Below are positions 34,644 to 47,038 of a stretch of DNA of 64,000 nucleotides, in pieces. A model generated the notes under the pieces. It was not told the origin of the DNA. It saw only the letters and a list, made by a program, of their open reading frames with translations, and did no database searches. The stretch's first letter is position 1, and every line of letters starts with the position of its first letter. The position numbers and the translations under genes were made by a program. The stretch is from Rapana venosa (Eukaryota; Mollusca; Gastropoda; Neogastropoda; Muricidae). The stretch spans positions 15,111,960-15,175,959 of the forward strand of contig CM054153.1 in NCBI GenBank assembly GCA_028751875.1, read 5' to 3'.

Positions 34644-34690
34644 AAAAGCCCAAATCTGTGATTAAAGTACCTTGCTGATTCAGTGCCTAA
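34644..34690 (+). other. Possible terminal exon of the host gene with ATTAAA
   Basis: Acceptor TATTTTTTTCCCTGCAG, then about 15 bp, then ATTAAA (34661-34666) and a T-rich stretch. A short last exon with a poly(A) signal would close the transcript here. It lies within a candidate DNA transposon, so it may be fortuitous. Confidence 0.3.
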
Positions 34691-35525
34691 GTCCTTTTAA
34701 CAGAGAGATGATTAAATTGTTGCATTAGGCACTCTTTAAAACAAACTTTGATTTTCATCAGTGGAGGGGAAGAACAGGATATGATATTGTTATAGGAGGC
34801 AATTCAAGATTTCATAAAAAGAATCTGTTGCAAGTATAACTACTGAAAGAAGATATAAAATGAAATGTATACAACTTATGGTTAATTAATTGATACGGGT
34901 TAATACATTTGTTATAAGTCATTTATTTAGGGGTCCCCAGTTCAAGGCCTTCAAAGATCTTCAAAATCATTTAAAAGTTTCCCTATTGCCATTGAATAAG
35001 GGTTGTTTTTTTTTTATCGAACTTTTTTAAAGGAATCTAAAAATCCCAAGTAAGCATATTCATTCATCTCATCCTGAAATGTTGACTACACCACTTTGAA
35101 TTGATATACAAGTCAGTGTGGACTTATTGGCCTTTTGTCACTTTTTAAATGGATATAAAAGCTAGAGTAAGTGATGTTTATATCTGCAGTGCCTTTTTTC
35201 CCTGGTGCTTGACCTTTGAACAGTTTGATATACTGGTCGTTTTTTCTAAACTGACCATACCCAAGCTTATCATATGATATCCTCAGGGCCAGGACTATCA
35301 GTGTTAGGCTGCCAAGAAGCCACCTACCGAAAAAGCCCTGCACTGCTGCTGGGTCATTTTAATGATGTGCAGTGGTGAGCCAGCATAAGCCTCCTACGTG
35401 CAACAATGCAGCGTTGGTAAAACAATTTGAGCAACACTCTCAAAATCACATCTATTAAATGGATTATATTCAATGGCATGGTTCAAGTCTTTCCACAGAG
35501 CCCATAGCAAACTTTTTTTTTTTAG

Positions 35526-35592
35526 AGGCAGTTAGAACAATAATAATCATATATATAATGTTAAGAATAATAATAATCATATATATAATGTC
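35526..35592 (+). repeat. Two-copy tandem repeat with ATATATAATGT
   Basis: AATAATAATCATATATATAA occurs twice, about 37 bp apart, each copy followed by TGT. Confidence 0.8.
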
Positions 35593-35714
35593 CCAAGCCC
35601 ATAACTTTCCACCCAGGAACTTAATATTAAAGCACTACCACTGCATGAAGTTCTTGAAACAAAAAATTAAGATTTTAACTAGTCTTTTCCACCAAACGCT
35701 TAGTATGAACCCTG

Positions 35715-36780
35715 GTGTGATGCAAGTCAACCTCAGCTGTTAATATTTGGCTCAACAGTTCCAGAGGTGATCTACTATGGTGAGGTTGGGCAGATGATGT
35801 AAAAACTGTATGCAACAAATTGTCACCCGTCTGTGGTTGAGGAAAGGAGACAATATCCCCAGTTGTCATTTTAGGGGGACCTTTGTCCCCCTTTTTCGAA
35901 ATCCTAGAATCAACACTGCATACCTCGGGCAAGCAGTTGAATCAAAATGACAACATAAGCTCAATTTAGTGTCTATGATGGTTATATCAAGTATTGATGA
36001 TTATTTGTTGTTGTTGTGAGGTATTTTATGCTGATGTTATCATTGTAAGCCATTTGCTTGATTTTGTTTCGTTTTTGCATTTTGTTGCCATGTTTCAGTT
36101 ATTTTCTGGTGATTTGATGTGATACCCATCCCCATCTCAGTTGTACTCGTAGTTGCAGAAAGTATGATTGTAAGACCCCCCCACACACAAACACACACTT
36201 AATTTTTCACAGAGGTGGGGGGGGAGGTGAGGTGAGTCGGCAAATCTGTTAACAAAAAACACACCTAAAAAATCCAGGATACATTTTGTAGTACGATTTT
36301 ATTTAAATCAGCTAGCAGGAATACATTCATTTTCATATCACAGCTCGCAAAGTAGTTTAAAAGTACTAACAAGGAAAAGATAGAAAACTGTACACAAGTA
36401 GACCCTTCTTTTTTTGTAACGGAAAGAAATTTTTTTTTCTAGCATTATTCATATTGATGCGAATTTCCAAGATCACAGTAATGATTATTAATGGGTGTCA
36501 AGAGGTAAGTTAGTTATGAATTAGTACAAAGGGCAATTTCATTAGTGTCTGTGTCAATCCTAGTCATAGATGGAACCATACTGTCGATTTTTCCTCCTCA
36601 GGAGATAGGGTTTATAAGTCCTAAAGAATGTCTACTCCTGCAAGGGGACTGGAGGTGGTGGTGGTGTTAGGGATCTACAAGTGCTCATCGCTTTTAGGGG
36701 GCGGGGGAATAGAGATCAGTGAAGAAAAGGAAGGCTGCTCATGTTCCGTATCCCAGTAGAAAAGGATGGAGACGACTGAC
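35715..36780. other. Non-coding sequence with one hAT-like terminus
   Basis: CCTAGAATCAACACTG at about 35905-35920 matches the terminal repeat of the MITE at 39275-39628, with a GGGGGACC/GTCCCCC palindrome just inside it. A (CA)n and G-rich patch lies at 36180-36230. No gene seen. Confidence 0.4.
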
Positions 36781-37790
36781 AATATAATTGGATTCTTCAA
36801 CAAGATGTAGCAGACAGAAGAATGGCCATCATGACAGACTGGGTCACTTGTCATCCTACTCCCTAAGAGGGGCTTTGTCAGGACTTCAGAACAGTCAGCC
36901 TCAGCAAGATGATGCTGAAGATTGTCTTTAACAGTCTGACATCACCAGCAGAAGAGCATGCGATTCCAGTTGGGAAAACAAAACACCACCAGGGAACCAA
37001 TTTTCCATGGGAGGAGTACTCACAGCATCAACAAAACATTCAAGGCAGCATGGGCAACTATGAAGAACAGCGTGGGCCAGAAACTCATTGACACCATCCA
37101 ACAGCTTTTCACTGAGGCTTGCTGCACAGTTCTTGTCAAAGGATCCATGGGAGAGTGGATGTGTGCTTGGTAAGTATTGGAGAATGTCACTAGCCATCGA
37201 TTTGCGGATGACATTGAAGGAAAGGAAGAGGAACTTGTCACCTCAGCAGAATGCTAAAAAAAAAAAAAAAAAAACGATGACCACCAGTACAAGTCCAAAA
37301 TCCATCAAGATCACTGGACAAAATTCCAAGCATTGAGCAAGTTGAAATATTAAGGTTCCATCATCTTTGAGGATCAATGGATAACATCCATCAGCATGAA
37401 GTACAAAACAACATACCGAGTTCACTGGTTCTTTCCATCTTCCTGTACATGCCAGTCCTGAACTCTCAGATTTGGTGCTACAGGAGAATTCTTGGCATCC
37501 TCTTCCTGGACCATGCAACGAATGAGGAAATGCAAAACGGCATCCAGACTGCTATGAAGAAAAGGAAAGAAAATTGAAACAGTATGGTCATGTCACAAGA
37601 TTGGACAGCCTTTCAAAGATCATCTAGCAAGGGACAGTCTAGGGACGCAGACTCGGAAAGAAAAGAGCGGACGACATCATTGAATGAACCAAGAACAGCT
37701 TTGCTGAGACCCAGGCACTGGCTTAAACCACCACAATGGACACAGCTGGACAAGTGCAGTGTGCCCATGACTAGTGCAGTGGGGTAGATG
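36780..37790 (+). pseudogene. RTE-type LINE reverse transcriptase remnant
   Basis: Broken pieces of the reverse transcriptase common in molluscs and corals, spread over frames in the right order. They are: DFRTVSLSKMMLKIVFNSL, AAWATMKNSVGQKLIDTIQQ, a RFADDI-like box near 37200, SIFLYMPVLNSQIWCYRRIL, LDHATNEEMQNGIQ, YGHVTRLDSLSKIIL, and ADDIIE plus SFAETQALA near 37670. Many stops and frameshifts. An A run of about 18 bases at 37255-37274 interrupts it. It is an inactive, old retroelement copy. Confidence 0.8.
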
Positions 37791-37799
37791 CTATTGTCA

Positions 37800-39274
37800 A
37801 AAACCACCTGTGGACAAGCATCGGTCTCCTTGTTGGATAGGTAAAGAGTGGTTCCCTTCAAAAGTGGGCTCTGGTCCCTTGCCTCTACTTCCTTCCGACT
37901 CCAGTCACTTGAGATGCCTAGCTGGGTAGACTGTGGAGGATACACACAGAAACCTTGAGTGCTTGTGTGGAGGATACACACAAAGTCTCAAAAGTTCTCT
38001 TGCAGGGTAGACACTCGTTAAGTAGACATTTAGTTTTTTGCTCCCCTTCGATTTTGCAAGATATAGCACTATATAAATGCCATTTATTATTATTAATCAC
38101 TTATGTGAGGGGTGGGGGAAAATGTAGACCCTACAGGAAAGCTGCACTAGTCTTTAAATCTTAAGCATTTTGTCCTGGGGGAGGGGGGTCTGGGGTGTTA
38201 AGACACCAGTGAAGGAGATGGGGGTAGGGGGTGGGTAGTAGACAGCAGTCTCTGCTTGAGAGGGGGGGGGGTCTAGATGGTAGGTATGTTCAAGGGGAGG
38301 AGGTCTACACTAGTAGTTCCCTTGGCAGGGAGACATCGGTATTCTTTTGGTTCTCCTGGTGTGAGGGTAGTCTTTCAGTTCGCTAAGGGTTGGACTTGGG
38401 GGACTTGTGTTTGTTAAGGCATCCCCCCCCCCAAAAAAAAAAATTTCAGAGCTCGTAGATGAACAATCCCATTGTCAAACCCCCCCCCCCCAAAAAAAAA
38501 AACCCCACACCCACCAAAATCGGAGCTAGTGGACATTTTCAGGGGGGTCTAGGTAGAGAAGGTTCGCGTCCCATTGTCCTCCCTCCTCAAGGAGGTAACT
38601 TTGTATGCCATGTATAAAATGTATTTGTTTATGCACAAGTGGTGGTCTGGGTGCCAGTCTCTCTTATCTGGAAATGTTATCGACGACCTTTATTCTCGAT
38701 TCTTGCAGCACCCAGACCACCGCTTATGAACAGAAGACCCTGAAAGAGGTCCTGAGATTGCTTGTTGTAGGGAACAGATGGATTTAGCTCATAGGTTATG
38801 GAATGTGACATTTGATGTAGCTCATAGGTTGATGGAATGTGACATTTGATGTAAACTTGGAAGTTGGGGTTCAGAATATTGATGTTACTGCGGGGAGGAA
38901 CGGCAAAATCTCAAACATTGAGATAGGCCATTCCACCCTTTAAATTTTTTTTTTTCAGGGCGATTTTTACTACAGGGAGGAACGTTCCATTATTGCAATA
39001 ATTCCAAATCGCTTTTCAAAATTTTTATTTCACTGTGCATATATATAAATAAATATCAAATCAACCATGCATGTGTGGGATAAGTACAAGGAATGAAAGT
39101 TGCACTACACCTTACCATTCAGTCTGGTTTTTTTATAAAGTATAAATTTTTTCCTTGCTAAGTCAGAGCAACATACCAATACTAAACATACAGCATGCTT
39201 GCCCCCCATGGCAGAACTCTGGCAGGCTGGGTTACCACCCTTTCAGATAAAAAGTTAAACCTTAAACAAAAGTG
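37800..39274. other. Non-coding sequence with homopolymer runs
   Basis: Contains the ATATAGCACTATATAAATGC repeat end with (ATT)n at 38050-38097, and paired C and A runs at 38424-38445 and 38480-38502. No gene supported. Confidence 0.4.
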
Positions 39275-39628
39275 CAGTGTTGATTCTAGACATGCTCAGT
39301 ATCCAAGAGAAAGTAAACTAATGCTCTATTCGCTTGTTGGGTAGATTCAATAACTCGAATGATGCTGTATATATAGCCCTTGGGATGTTTGCTGACAAGG
39401 ATTCAATTCCACAGTGAAATTCTGTATGACCTTGTACCAGCCAATGCACAGAGCTTAATGCAAAACTATCTGCTTATGGAGTACTCGTCTAATCAGAAAA
39501 GACAACAGATGGTGCTGGACGCGCTAGCTGTCAGTGGAATACCTGGCAGCTGTGCAGCCATTTTTCAAAGATGCGGCACAAAAAATTGCGGGAATCCCGC
39601 AATGTCACACAATCTAGAATCAACACTG
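39275..39628. mobile_element. MITE with 16-bp terminal inverted repeats
   Basis: CAGTGTTGATTCTAGA (39275-39290) and its perfect reverse complement TCTAGAATCAACACTG (39613-39628) bound 354 bp. The CAGTG start fits hAT-like elements. No target duplication is evident. The same terminus is found alone at about 35905. Confidence 0.65.
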
Positions 39629-41520
39629 TAAATTAATTTTCTTCATAATCGAGATCCTAAAATTTCAGTACTTTCTTAGGGGGGATAGCAATGCCGTTTA
39701 CATTTCAAAATTGTCTACAGGGAAAAACAACTTTGGCAGCAATGATGAAACATGTCACATGCCTAGTACAATAAAATCATGCAATCACTGTCTTGCCCCT
39801 TTCCCACATGCACTGGTATCAAAAAGGAAAAAAATCACTTAATTTCAAAACTAGTCCAAATAAAATAACAGATACATCCAATACTGAACAAACGGTGGTC
39901 AGGCCAGTTCACTAAATGAGATTCCCTACAGGCACTGAAATTCAGCAGCAGTGTCTCCAATCTTGTACCCCTCACCACAAAAGGCCATATTAGGGCCATC
40001 ACCTTTTTTTTTTTTTCAATTAAGACTGTACAACTATATACTCCTTTCAAGCATTCTGGATTTTCTTTTTTAAATGTGTACACATGGAAAAGAAGAATAT
40101 AGGGACCCAATCCTTTTGAGAGAGAAAAAAATAACTCTGCAACTGTAGATTTCATATTCTATTCTCGCACCGTCTTTTTGGATAGATGGGATAGAATTTA
40201 TATTCAGTATGGGTTTTCTGTACAGAAAAGGATGTCAAAACTAGCCGTTTTGAGAGATGAACTGCTATATAATCTTCCACAGAGGAAAAAAAAAGAAAAG
40301 GGTACTGAAAAACTTACTGCAGCATGTCAAAACAACTTCTATTGAGAAACATCACTAATTCCATGGTAAAACTTTAAAAAAAACTTGTACCAATTACCAA
40401 GAGAAAACTTGCACCATCCATAGTTATGGGAAAGCTCAACACCTCTCACAAAGAAAAATGTAAAAGCCACTTGGCACAATAAGTTATATCAAGACCTATC
40501 AATACTAATTTCTTTTTTTTTTGGAGGGGGGGGGATAATTTTTTTTAATAGGTTAAAAAATTAAAATTCTTCACCTATAGTATCTTTTTACCTGGTTGAA
40601 GGCCAAAATGTGCACTGGAATTTTTATGTTTATACTGTTTAGATTTTTTTTCTTTTTAAACAGATGATGGTCAATGTATGTTCTTATTTATGACCAAAGA
40701 AAATGATAGAATGCTGAAGGAACCGACTTGAAATCGCTTTGATGAGGCCTCAGCATTCCCTTTAGATTACTGCTATAGAAGGGAATTTCACAACTTGGAA
40801 TTCTGTGCTACCTAAATAAACAGCTAGGCAAGAGAGAGGGTTAACATTCACTGAAACCAACATCTTTATTATGTTAAAAACAATTTACTCTGAGGGTAGG
40901 ATTTGCTTGGAATAAACTATCCCTCCTGGCATTCTCATAGCAAAAGAAAAGAAAAGTGCACTGTTTCTACATTTGTCAAAAACAGTATTAGCAGAGTGTG
41001 CAGGACACTTCTCTAATGATAAGCATGATCTGAGCATTCAATCCTGGTTGATGCCATTAAAGCAGTAGTATTGTTTTAATTTAATTATGCATTGAACAAA
41101 CGGTAAAAAGAAAGTTACAGTCATATTCTTCAAGAAAAAAACATGGAATGGACAAAAGAGGAGGAAAAATATCAGAAGGATACTACAAACAAGACCAATA
41201 AACTGATACAGCTTGAGCTGGTAAAGTGCTTGCAATTATCTGATCCTGGAAAATAGTATAAAGACCTAGATTTTTTTTTCCTAAAAGAGAGAAAGAGAAA
41301 TGCAACAATAAACTTTTTTCAGAAAAAGATGACAGGGAAAAGAAACTGGCAGAAATGAAAATGCAACTGCTGGAAAAGAAATACATTTTGAGGTAGGAGG
41401 GATGACTCTCAGAAATGATAAAATTTATTGCTCAAAATTATAAAGAGTGGGGGGATACAATTACTACTCACATGGATGGAAACACTTAAGCATTACGTTC
41501 AGATTGATAAAACTCAAAAC
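39629..41520. other. AT-rich non-coding DNA
   Basis: Many A and T runs, including a G run at about 40525. No gene or repeat family recognised on either strand. Confidence 0.4.
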
Positions 41521-41540
41521 CACCTAACAAAGCATCTCTT

Positions 41541-41996
41541 GTGCTGTTTGGCAATATAGCTTGCTGCTACTCATGTGCTGTTTGGCAATATAGCTTGCTG
41601 CTACTCATGTGCTGTTTGGCAATATAGCTAGCTGTTACTCTTGTGCTGTTCAATACAGAGAGCCGTTACTCTTGTTCAATATAGCTAGCCGTTACTCTTG
41701 TGCTGTTCGGCAATATAGCGAGCCGTTACTCTTGTTCAATATAGCTAGCTGTTACTCTTGTTCTGTTTGGCAATATAGCTAGCTTTCACTCTTGTGCTGT
41801 TCAATACAGAGAGCCGTTACTCTTGTTCAATATAGCTAGCCGTTACTCTTGTGCTGTTCGGCAATATAGCGAGCCGTTACTCTTGTTCAATATAGCTAGC
41901 TGTTACTCTTGTTCTGTTCAATATAGAGAGCCGTTACTCTTGTTCTGTTCAATATAGCTAGCCGTTACTCTTGTGCTGTTCGGCAATATAGCCAGC
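41541..41996 (+). repeat. Minisatellite with two interleaved unit lengths
   Basis: Repeats of CTTGTGCTGTTCGGCAATAT, then AGCGAGCCGTTACT, mixed with a shorter unit CTTGTTCAATATAGCTAGC, then CGTTACT. The first three units (41541-41640) are 37 bp and nearly identical; later units alternate long and short forms in a higher-order pattern. Confidence 0.9.
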
Positions 41997-41999
41997 TGT

Positions 42000-44900
42000 G
42001 ATAGATACTATCAAGATTAATGGACACATACACAATCAGCCCCTACTGTAAAGCTTTCAGGCTTTACTGTCCCCTAAGTGCGTGCGCAAACCACTGGCTC
42101 AGTGAAATCCATTAGGTAAGACTCCAATTGCAATGAAACATTGATGAGTCTGTCTTATCACTCTCTTCCTCTTTCGCGGTCCTACACCTTTCAGTTCAAT
42201 GCGGGTGGGAATGTTTGCGATTGTATCCGTGTGTGACTCCCTTCCCAGTGATCAATAACGGCTCACAGCTTGCTTGCCCTAAGAAGCAATTTAAGTTTAA
42301 TCGTCGTTGAATGTTCACTGCCCTATTCCACTATCTAGTTAACCCTGACACCCTGTAGAAGACACAGCACTCTATCCGATAAGTCCGATATGTATCCTAG
42401 CTGCTAGATTCCTTCAATTACTGCAAATAATATCAGACTTTGTCAAAGTCTTTATGATGAGATCGTCTTCATCCACAAGCTCTGAGAGTCACAGCCTTTA
42501 CTCGACTCTCCTCATCTACAGTGTACCTGTGGTCTAACAGTGATTTCCAGGTGGACTGAGAAAGTGCAGCCAGAATTGAAGTGCACAAGCATTTTCCCTA
42601 AAACTGCAGGGGGGGTGAAAAATAAAAGGAAGCAGGGTTAGCAGGGGGACCTAGGCTTGCTTGAGAAAATACAATAGACAAGGATGATAGAAAATACACA
42701 ACAAAAACTATCTCCAGAAGCAAAAACAATGAAGTTAGCACTGAAGCAAAGAAGAACTCCACAAAGAAAGAAAAACAGAATTGAGGAATCTAAACTAAGC
42801 AGTACAGCTATGCTAAGAAAAGAAAACACTAAAGATGTCACATTAAAAAAAAAAGGAATGTTCTTGCATATTATCTCCAGAAGGTAGAAGTACTAAGCCT
42901 ACTCATGCTGAAAGAACTCAAGACATAATGAAGAGAGAGAGTGTGATTTTTTTCTATCCTCCATTAAACGCCTTTTTCACTTTATATCTACTGTCCAGTA
43001 TAAGGTCCCTCTTCTACTCCGTTGATTTGTTTGTGTGCTCTCTCTCTCTCTCTCTCCCCCTCTCTCTCTCCCCTCTCTCTCCCCTCTCCCTCCCTCCCCT
43101 GCTAGCTACGCTTGGTGAAGCACGCAAAACGTAACTGCCTGAATAATGCAAGGCAATCTGCAGGTGGCACTGATTGAGAGAGCCAGTCGTGCGTGCTGCT
43201 GCTAGTCAGCTGTCTGTGACCGCTACAACTCCATACTGGAATGACAGCGCAGCCGTTTTTCAGAGTTCCTTTCCATGTCCTGTATCGCCCAGCCGATTGC
43301 TGGGGTCACCCTCACTAAACTGCTGCTGTTGGCAGAAAATGGGAGTGTTCCCAATCTCACTTGTTTAGCATCAAGTGTGCACGACGGTTCGTGTTGTTCT
43401 ACTGTCTCTTCCCCCCTCAATGAATTTTTGATATCTTGCTTAGAGGCAGATTTGACAAGAGTTCTGTGTATTGGCAATATCAATATATAAATACTGTATG
43501 CCCACGCATTGCGGTTTCTGCTGGTAGCCTGTTGTTAACTGCCTAATGAGTTTCACCTCTGTTTTTATCTCGGTCTAAACTGGTTAAGACTGGAGACACA
43601 GACAGACAGACAGACACAGAGTACCTATACAATTATGCAGTCTTCCATTTCATGCTTTCTTATTTTGTGGTCTGAGGATTTAAAAGCCTGACACAAACGA
43701 ACTTCCGACACATTCTTCAAAGCACAAAACTCACTGCCTGCAAGTGCAAAACTCACTGCCTGTGCAAAACTCATTAACCGCGCTAAGCAGTCATACAAAA
43801 AAGTATCTATTTTATAGAAAAAGCTGCTGGTATCAAATACATTCTAAACCCTGTTAAGCCACTGAATGAAGAGAATCACAGTTCACATAACTGAAAGCTA
43901 GAACCAGGACTCTGAACCTTCACAACAATTCATGTTCCAACTGCACTTTGCACACACTAGAATGCACACACAAATGTGTGTGCTCTCTTACACTTCACAG
44001 CAGGCATCCTGAATAATCATGTTTTGTAGTCTTGTTTAACAGAACTTTCAAAACCAATGCGAAAGATGCAAGAAAGAAAAAAATCTTGCCCTCGCCTTGG
44101 GATGAAAACAAGCATGCTCAAGAAGCTTCAGTGGTTACCTATAATTATGTTGAAATGTGCTGAAATTTCAGTCAAATCACATGTGTTCTTCAAGAAAACA
44201 GACTTCTGTCAAAGACCTGACCTAATAACCACCACTAAGACCTGCAGTCTAGAACCATGACCAGGATCGTGACAGAAACAAACGGAAAAGTAAACCGCTC
44301 AAGGTATACCTTCAGAAGGGGAGGTGAACCTCTATGTGGACTGTGTGTAAAATGGGCCTAAGAAACAAACTACTTTCTTTGTTAAGTCCTCATCTCGGCC
44401 TCTGGCAATTAAAAGACCACGTTACGCATAAATGGAATATGCCGATCCCAGTTATTGAGAAATCATAAATCTACACGACGTATGTTAATAATACACAAAC
44501 AAGTGTACACAATTTCCTTAACTACCTTAATGTACACTATATAAATTTTCATTTACATTTAAAAAACAATTTTCATTAAAATTATTGGAACAAGTCTGTT
44601 CTTCCTTCTACAAACATTGAAAACACTGGTGTTTTGTAACTACTCAAGTGGTTGTGCCTTTCTAATGTTATGGTTAAAAAAAACACCTAAAGCAATATTC
44701 ATGTAACCGTAATAGTTCATGTGTTGGAAACTGGCCTGGCCACCTTATGCACCTGTTCCTCTCGTCTGGCTTTCTTCTCGACCGTTTAAAAAGAAAAAAC
44801 AAACTACTTTCTTCTTCTTCTTCTGCGTTCCCTGAAAAACAAACGAAAAGCATTAGCCCAAGTATTATGCCCACAAGTTGGTTTAGCCACTTCACATTTT

Positions 44901-45045
44901 GAACGCATTAAGGTCTGCATCGCTTAGGTATGTTATGACTTAGTATACAAAAAATTCAAAAACATACCATCAGAAGTATTCAGACATCTTTTGAAAGATA
45001 CCGAATATGCCGGGTCGGACCAAACTGTTACAAAACTGGAAAGTG

Positions 45046-45084
<39 letters not shown>

Positions 45085-46406
45085 AATTTAAAATACTAAG
45101 CAAAACTCCTGATTCTGTCAGTAAAAACGTATGAGAAAAGTTATCAGCCCTCCTCCCTCCCCAGGAGCTTTTCCAAAAAGGAAAAATCCTTTTTAAAAAA
45201 AATCTCTCATGCCAGCTTAAAGCTGGTAAGAGGAATCGAATTATTCCACAAGCTTTTCTTTCTTTTTCTTTTTTTTTTCCAAATTCAGAAACCGCAGTTT
45301 TTGGAGCTGGCTTAGACAGAAAAACCATTTCCCCAAATTATCCTGATACACCTCTGACATAGTGTGTATGACTAAAGGAAAAAAAGTTAGAAAGAAACTG
45401 AAGCACGGACGGCAACACGCGGAATGGCATGACAGTCTACGGGTCAAATGTTAAAAAAATTTAGTCATGGTCAAAACTTGGACGGATATTAAAGCGTACT
45501 AAAAAAAGAAATCTCTGATACGTAACATTACGTACCTGCCTGAAACAGATCAGGCTAAGCAGCGAAAAACTTCTTTTTTTTCCAGTTTTAAAAACTGATC
45601 TCGACACGGCTTTGCTTTCACTTAAAGACAACATTAAAAAAATTCCGAAACTATCAATTTTGGTGGTATGAATTACCATGATAAGAAACAATGATCATTA
45701 TCCCCGAAAAAAGACAGACCGAAACAAAACCGAATTTCTGTGGTGCCTCAAGATCACGATTATTCTCCCTCATCTACTACAGCAGCAGTACCCACAATTT
45801 TCCACAACACCTTAAGGAACCCGTTTTGTTTTTTGGGGCGGGTTTTTTTTGTGTGGTGGACAACCTAGATTTCTCGTAGGATCCTAAAACCTAGGTTTTC
45901 CAACTGGATCCAGATTTTCCCAACAACATGCTGATTTTTAAATTTTTTTTTTGTTTTTTGCACACCTTAAGCTCTTGAACACGCCGCCCTTTTCACGCAG
46001 GCTCCATCCTCTGCAGAAGAAATCTGGGATCTCGCACATAACACCGAGGTCGTCCCTTTCTTCTAGGATGTACAGCTCAAAATGATGAGCCCATCCATCA
46101 AAGGTCCACCCTCCATCCCCGAAGCCAGGACTGCAGCTACCTATCCCACCACACACCCCATATTCGGGATGAACAACAACAACCACCGCATACACACAAA
46201 ACCTCACCCGAAGGTTCCACCAACCTTGAAAACTTCTTGCCGAGGACCGAAGAAGAAAAAAACTGAAGCAGGATTCATAAAACTGAACTTCTCTCCAATC
46301 ACACATCATTATATAGAACTCTCCCTCCTTTATACACCCTACCCCCCCCTTTACACCCCCTCCCTCCCTCCCTCCCTCCCTAATCCTCTCTCCTCCTCTC
46401 TCCTCC
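42000..46406. other. Downstream flank of the K2P gene, including its probable 3' UTR
   Basis: Contains a (CT)n tract at 43037-43100, GACA repeats at 43600-43620 and a (TA)n array at 45047-45079. The minus-strand 3' UTR of the K2P gene should start at 46406 and run toward lower positions; the first part is a GGGA/GGAGA-rich run. No clear AATAAA on the minus strand close to the stop was found. No other gene seen. Confidence 0.4.
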
Positions 46407-47038
46407 TCACTCGTCCGTCTTGTCCAGGATGCCCAGCTTGAGGCCGATCCAGCGACACTTGGCCAGGATCTCGTCCTGCATGAGGGAGAAGCACATGGAC
46501 AGGATGGCCATGCCGAACAAGACGTACACCGAGCCCAGCAGCAGCTGCGCCTGCGCCTGCGAGTTCTCGAAGTCCGTGCCGGGCACCACGTCCCCGAAGC
46601 CGATGGTGGACAAGGTGATGAAGCAGAAGTAGGCCGACTGCAGCCAGTCCCAGCCCTCCCACAGCCCGAAGAGCACGGCGCCGCCGAAGATGTAGCCCCC
46701 GATGACGATCATGGTGATGGTCAGCGGCACCGTGATGTTCTTCTCGTCCAGGTCCTCGTCCTCGTCGTCGTCGTCGCTGTCGTCGTCCAGCACCACGGGG
46801 TCGTTGCGGGCGGGCTGGCTGTGGATGGCCTTGACGTCCAGAGGCACGATTTTCACCGCGCGGCCTGGCGGGGAGCGCGGATGTTTGGTGGAGGAGGAGG
46901 AGGAGGGGCGGGGGAGGGGGGTCTTGGTGTTGCTGTCCGTGGTGGTGGAGGTGGAGGTGGGGGAGGTGGCGGGCAGGCGGGAGAACTCGGTGCCCATGGG
47001 GGCCGAGCCGGCGATGACCGAGCCCTTGTCTGCTGTCC
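46407..47038 (-). other. K2P terminal coding exon
   Basis: 632 bp from the acceptor CTCCCTTCCAG to the stop at 46407. It encodes GTADKGSVIAG, a Ser/Thr/Pro linker, an acidic run, segments 3 and 4 and pore 2. Much more GC-rich than the flanks. The C-terminus after segment 4 is short, about 25 residues. Confidence 0.9.

Larger units (their letters stand above)
13862..34690 (+). ncRNA. Predicted snoRNA host gene (5'TOP, multi-exon, non-coding)
   Basis: Predicted host transcript whose introns release box C/D snoRNAs. Signs are: a pyrimidine tract CTTCCCTTCCT at the predicted start, typical of 5'TOP snoRNA host genes; a first exon ending at a GTGAGA donor; further segments bounded by good acceptor and donor consensus (exons at 17604-17741, 19746-19955, 23266-23396, 27099-27229, 29122-29268, one from 32703, and a short terminal exon from 34644 with ATTAAA); and five copies of one C/D snoRNA in the intervening introns, all on the same strand. 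The first ATG (13889) opens a frame of about 11 codons that stops at once in exon 2, so the spliced RNA looks non-coding and likely subject to nonsense-mediated decay, as in GAS5 or SNHG genes. Exon edges are predictions from splice consensus. Exons between the snoRNA pairs may be missing. Confidence 0.65.
33732..35714. mobile_element. Second CAGGGTTCATAC-ended DNA element
   Basis: Starts CAGGGTTCATAC and ends GTATGAACCCTG, sharing termini with the element at 30436. Subterminal CTCAAGGCCTTGAACATCC and TTCAAGGCCTTCAAAG point inward. No target duplication is clear, and the pairing of these two ends is an inference. If real, the predicted last host exon (34644) lies inside it. Confidence 0.45.

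Noticed and set aside
41541..41996. CRISPR array
   Set aside because: The units are near-identical throughout with no unique spacers, in a eukaryotic context; this is a minisatellite.
46082..46441. Plus-strand open frame over the K2P 3' flank
   Set aside because: Composition-driven (Pro/Ser-rich opposite a GGGA-rich strand), no homology, overlaps the K2P 3' UTR.
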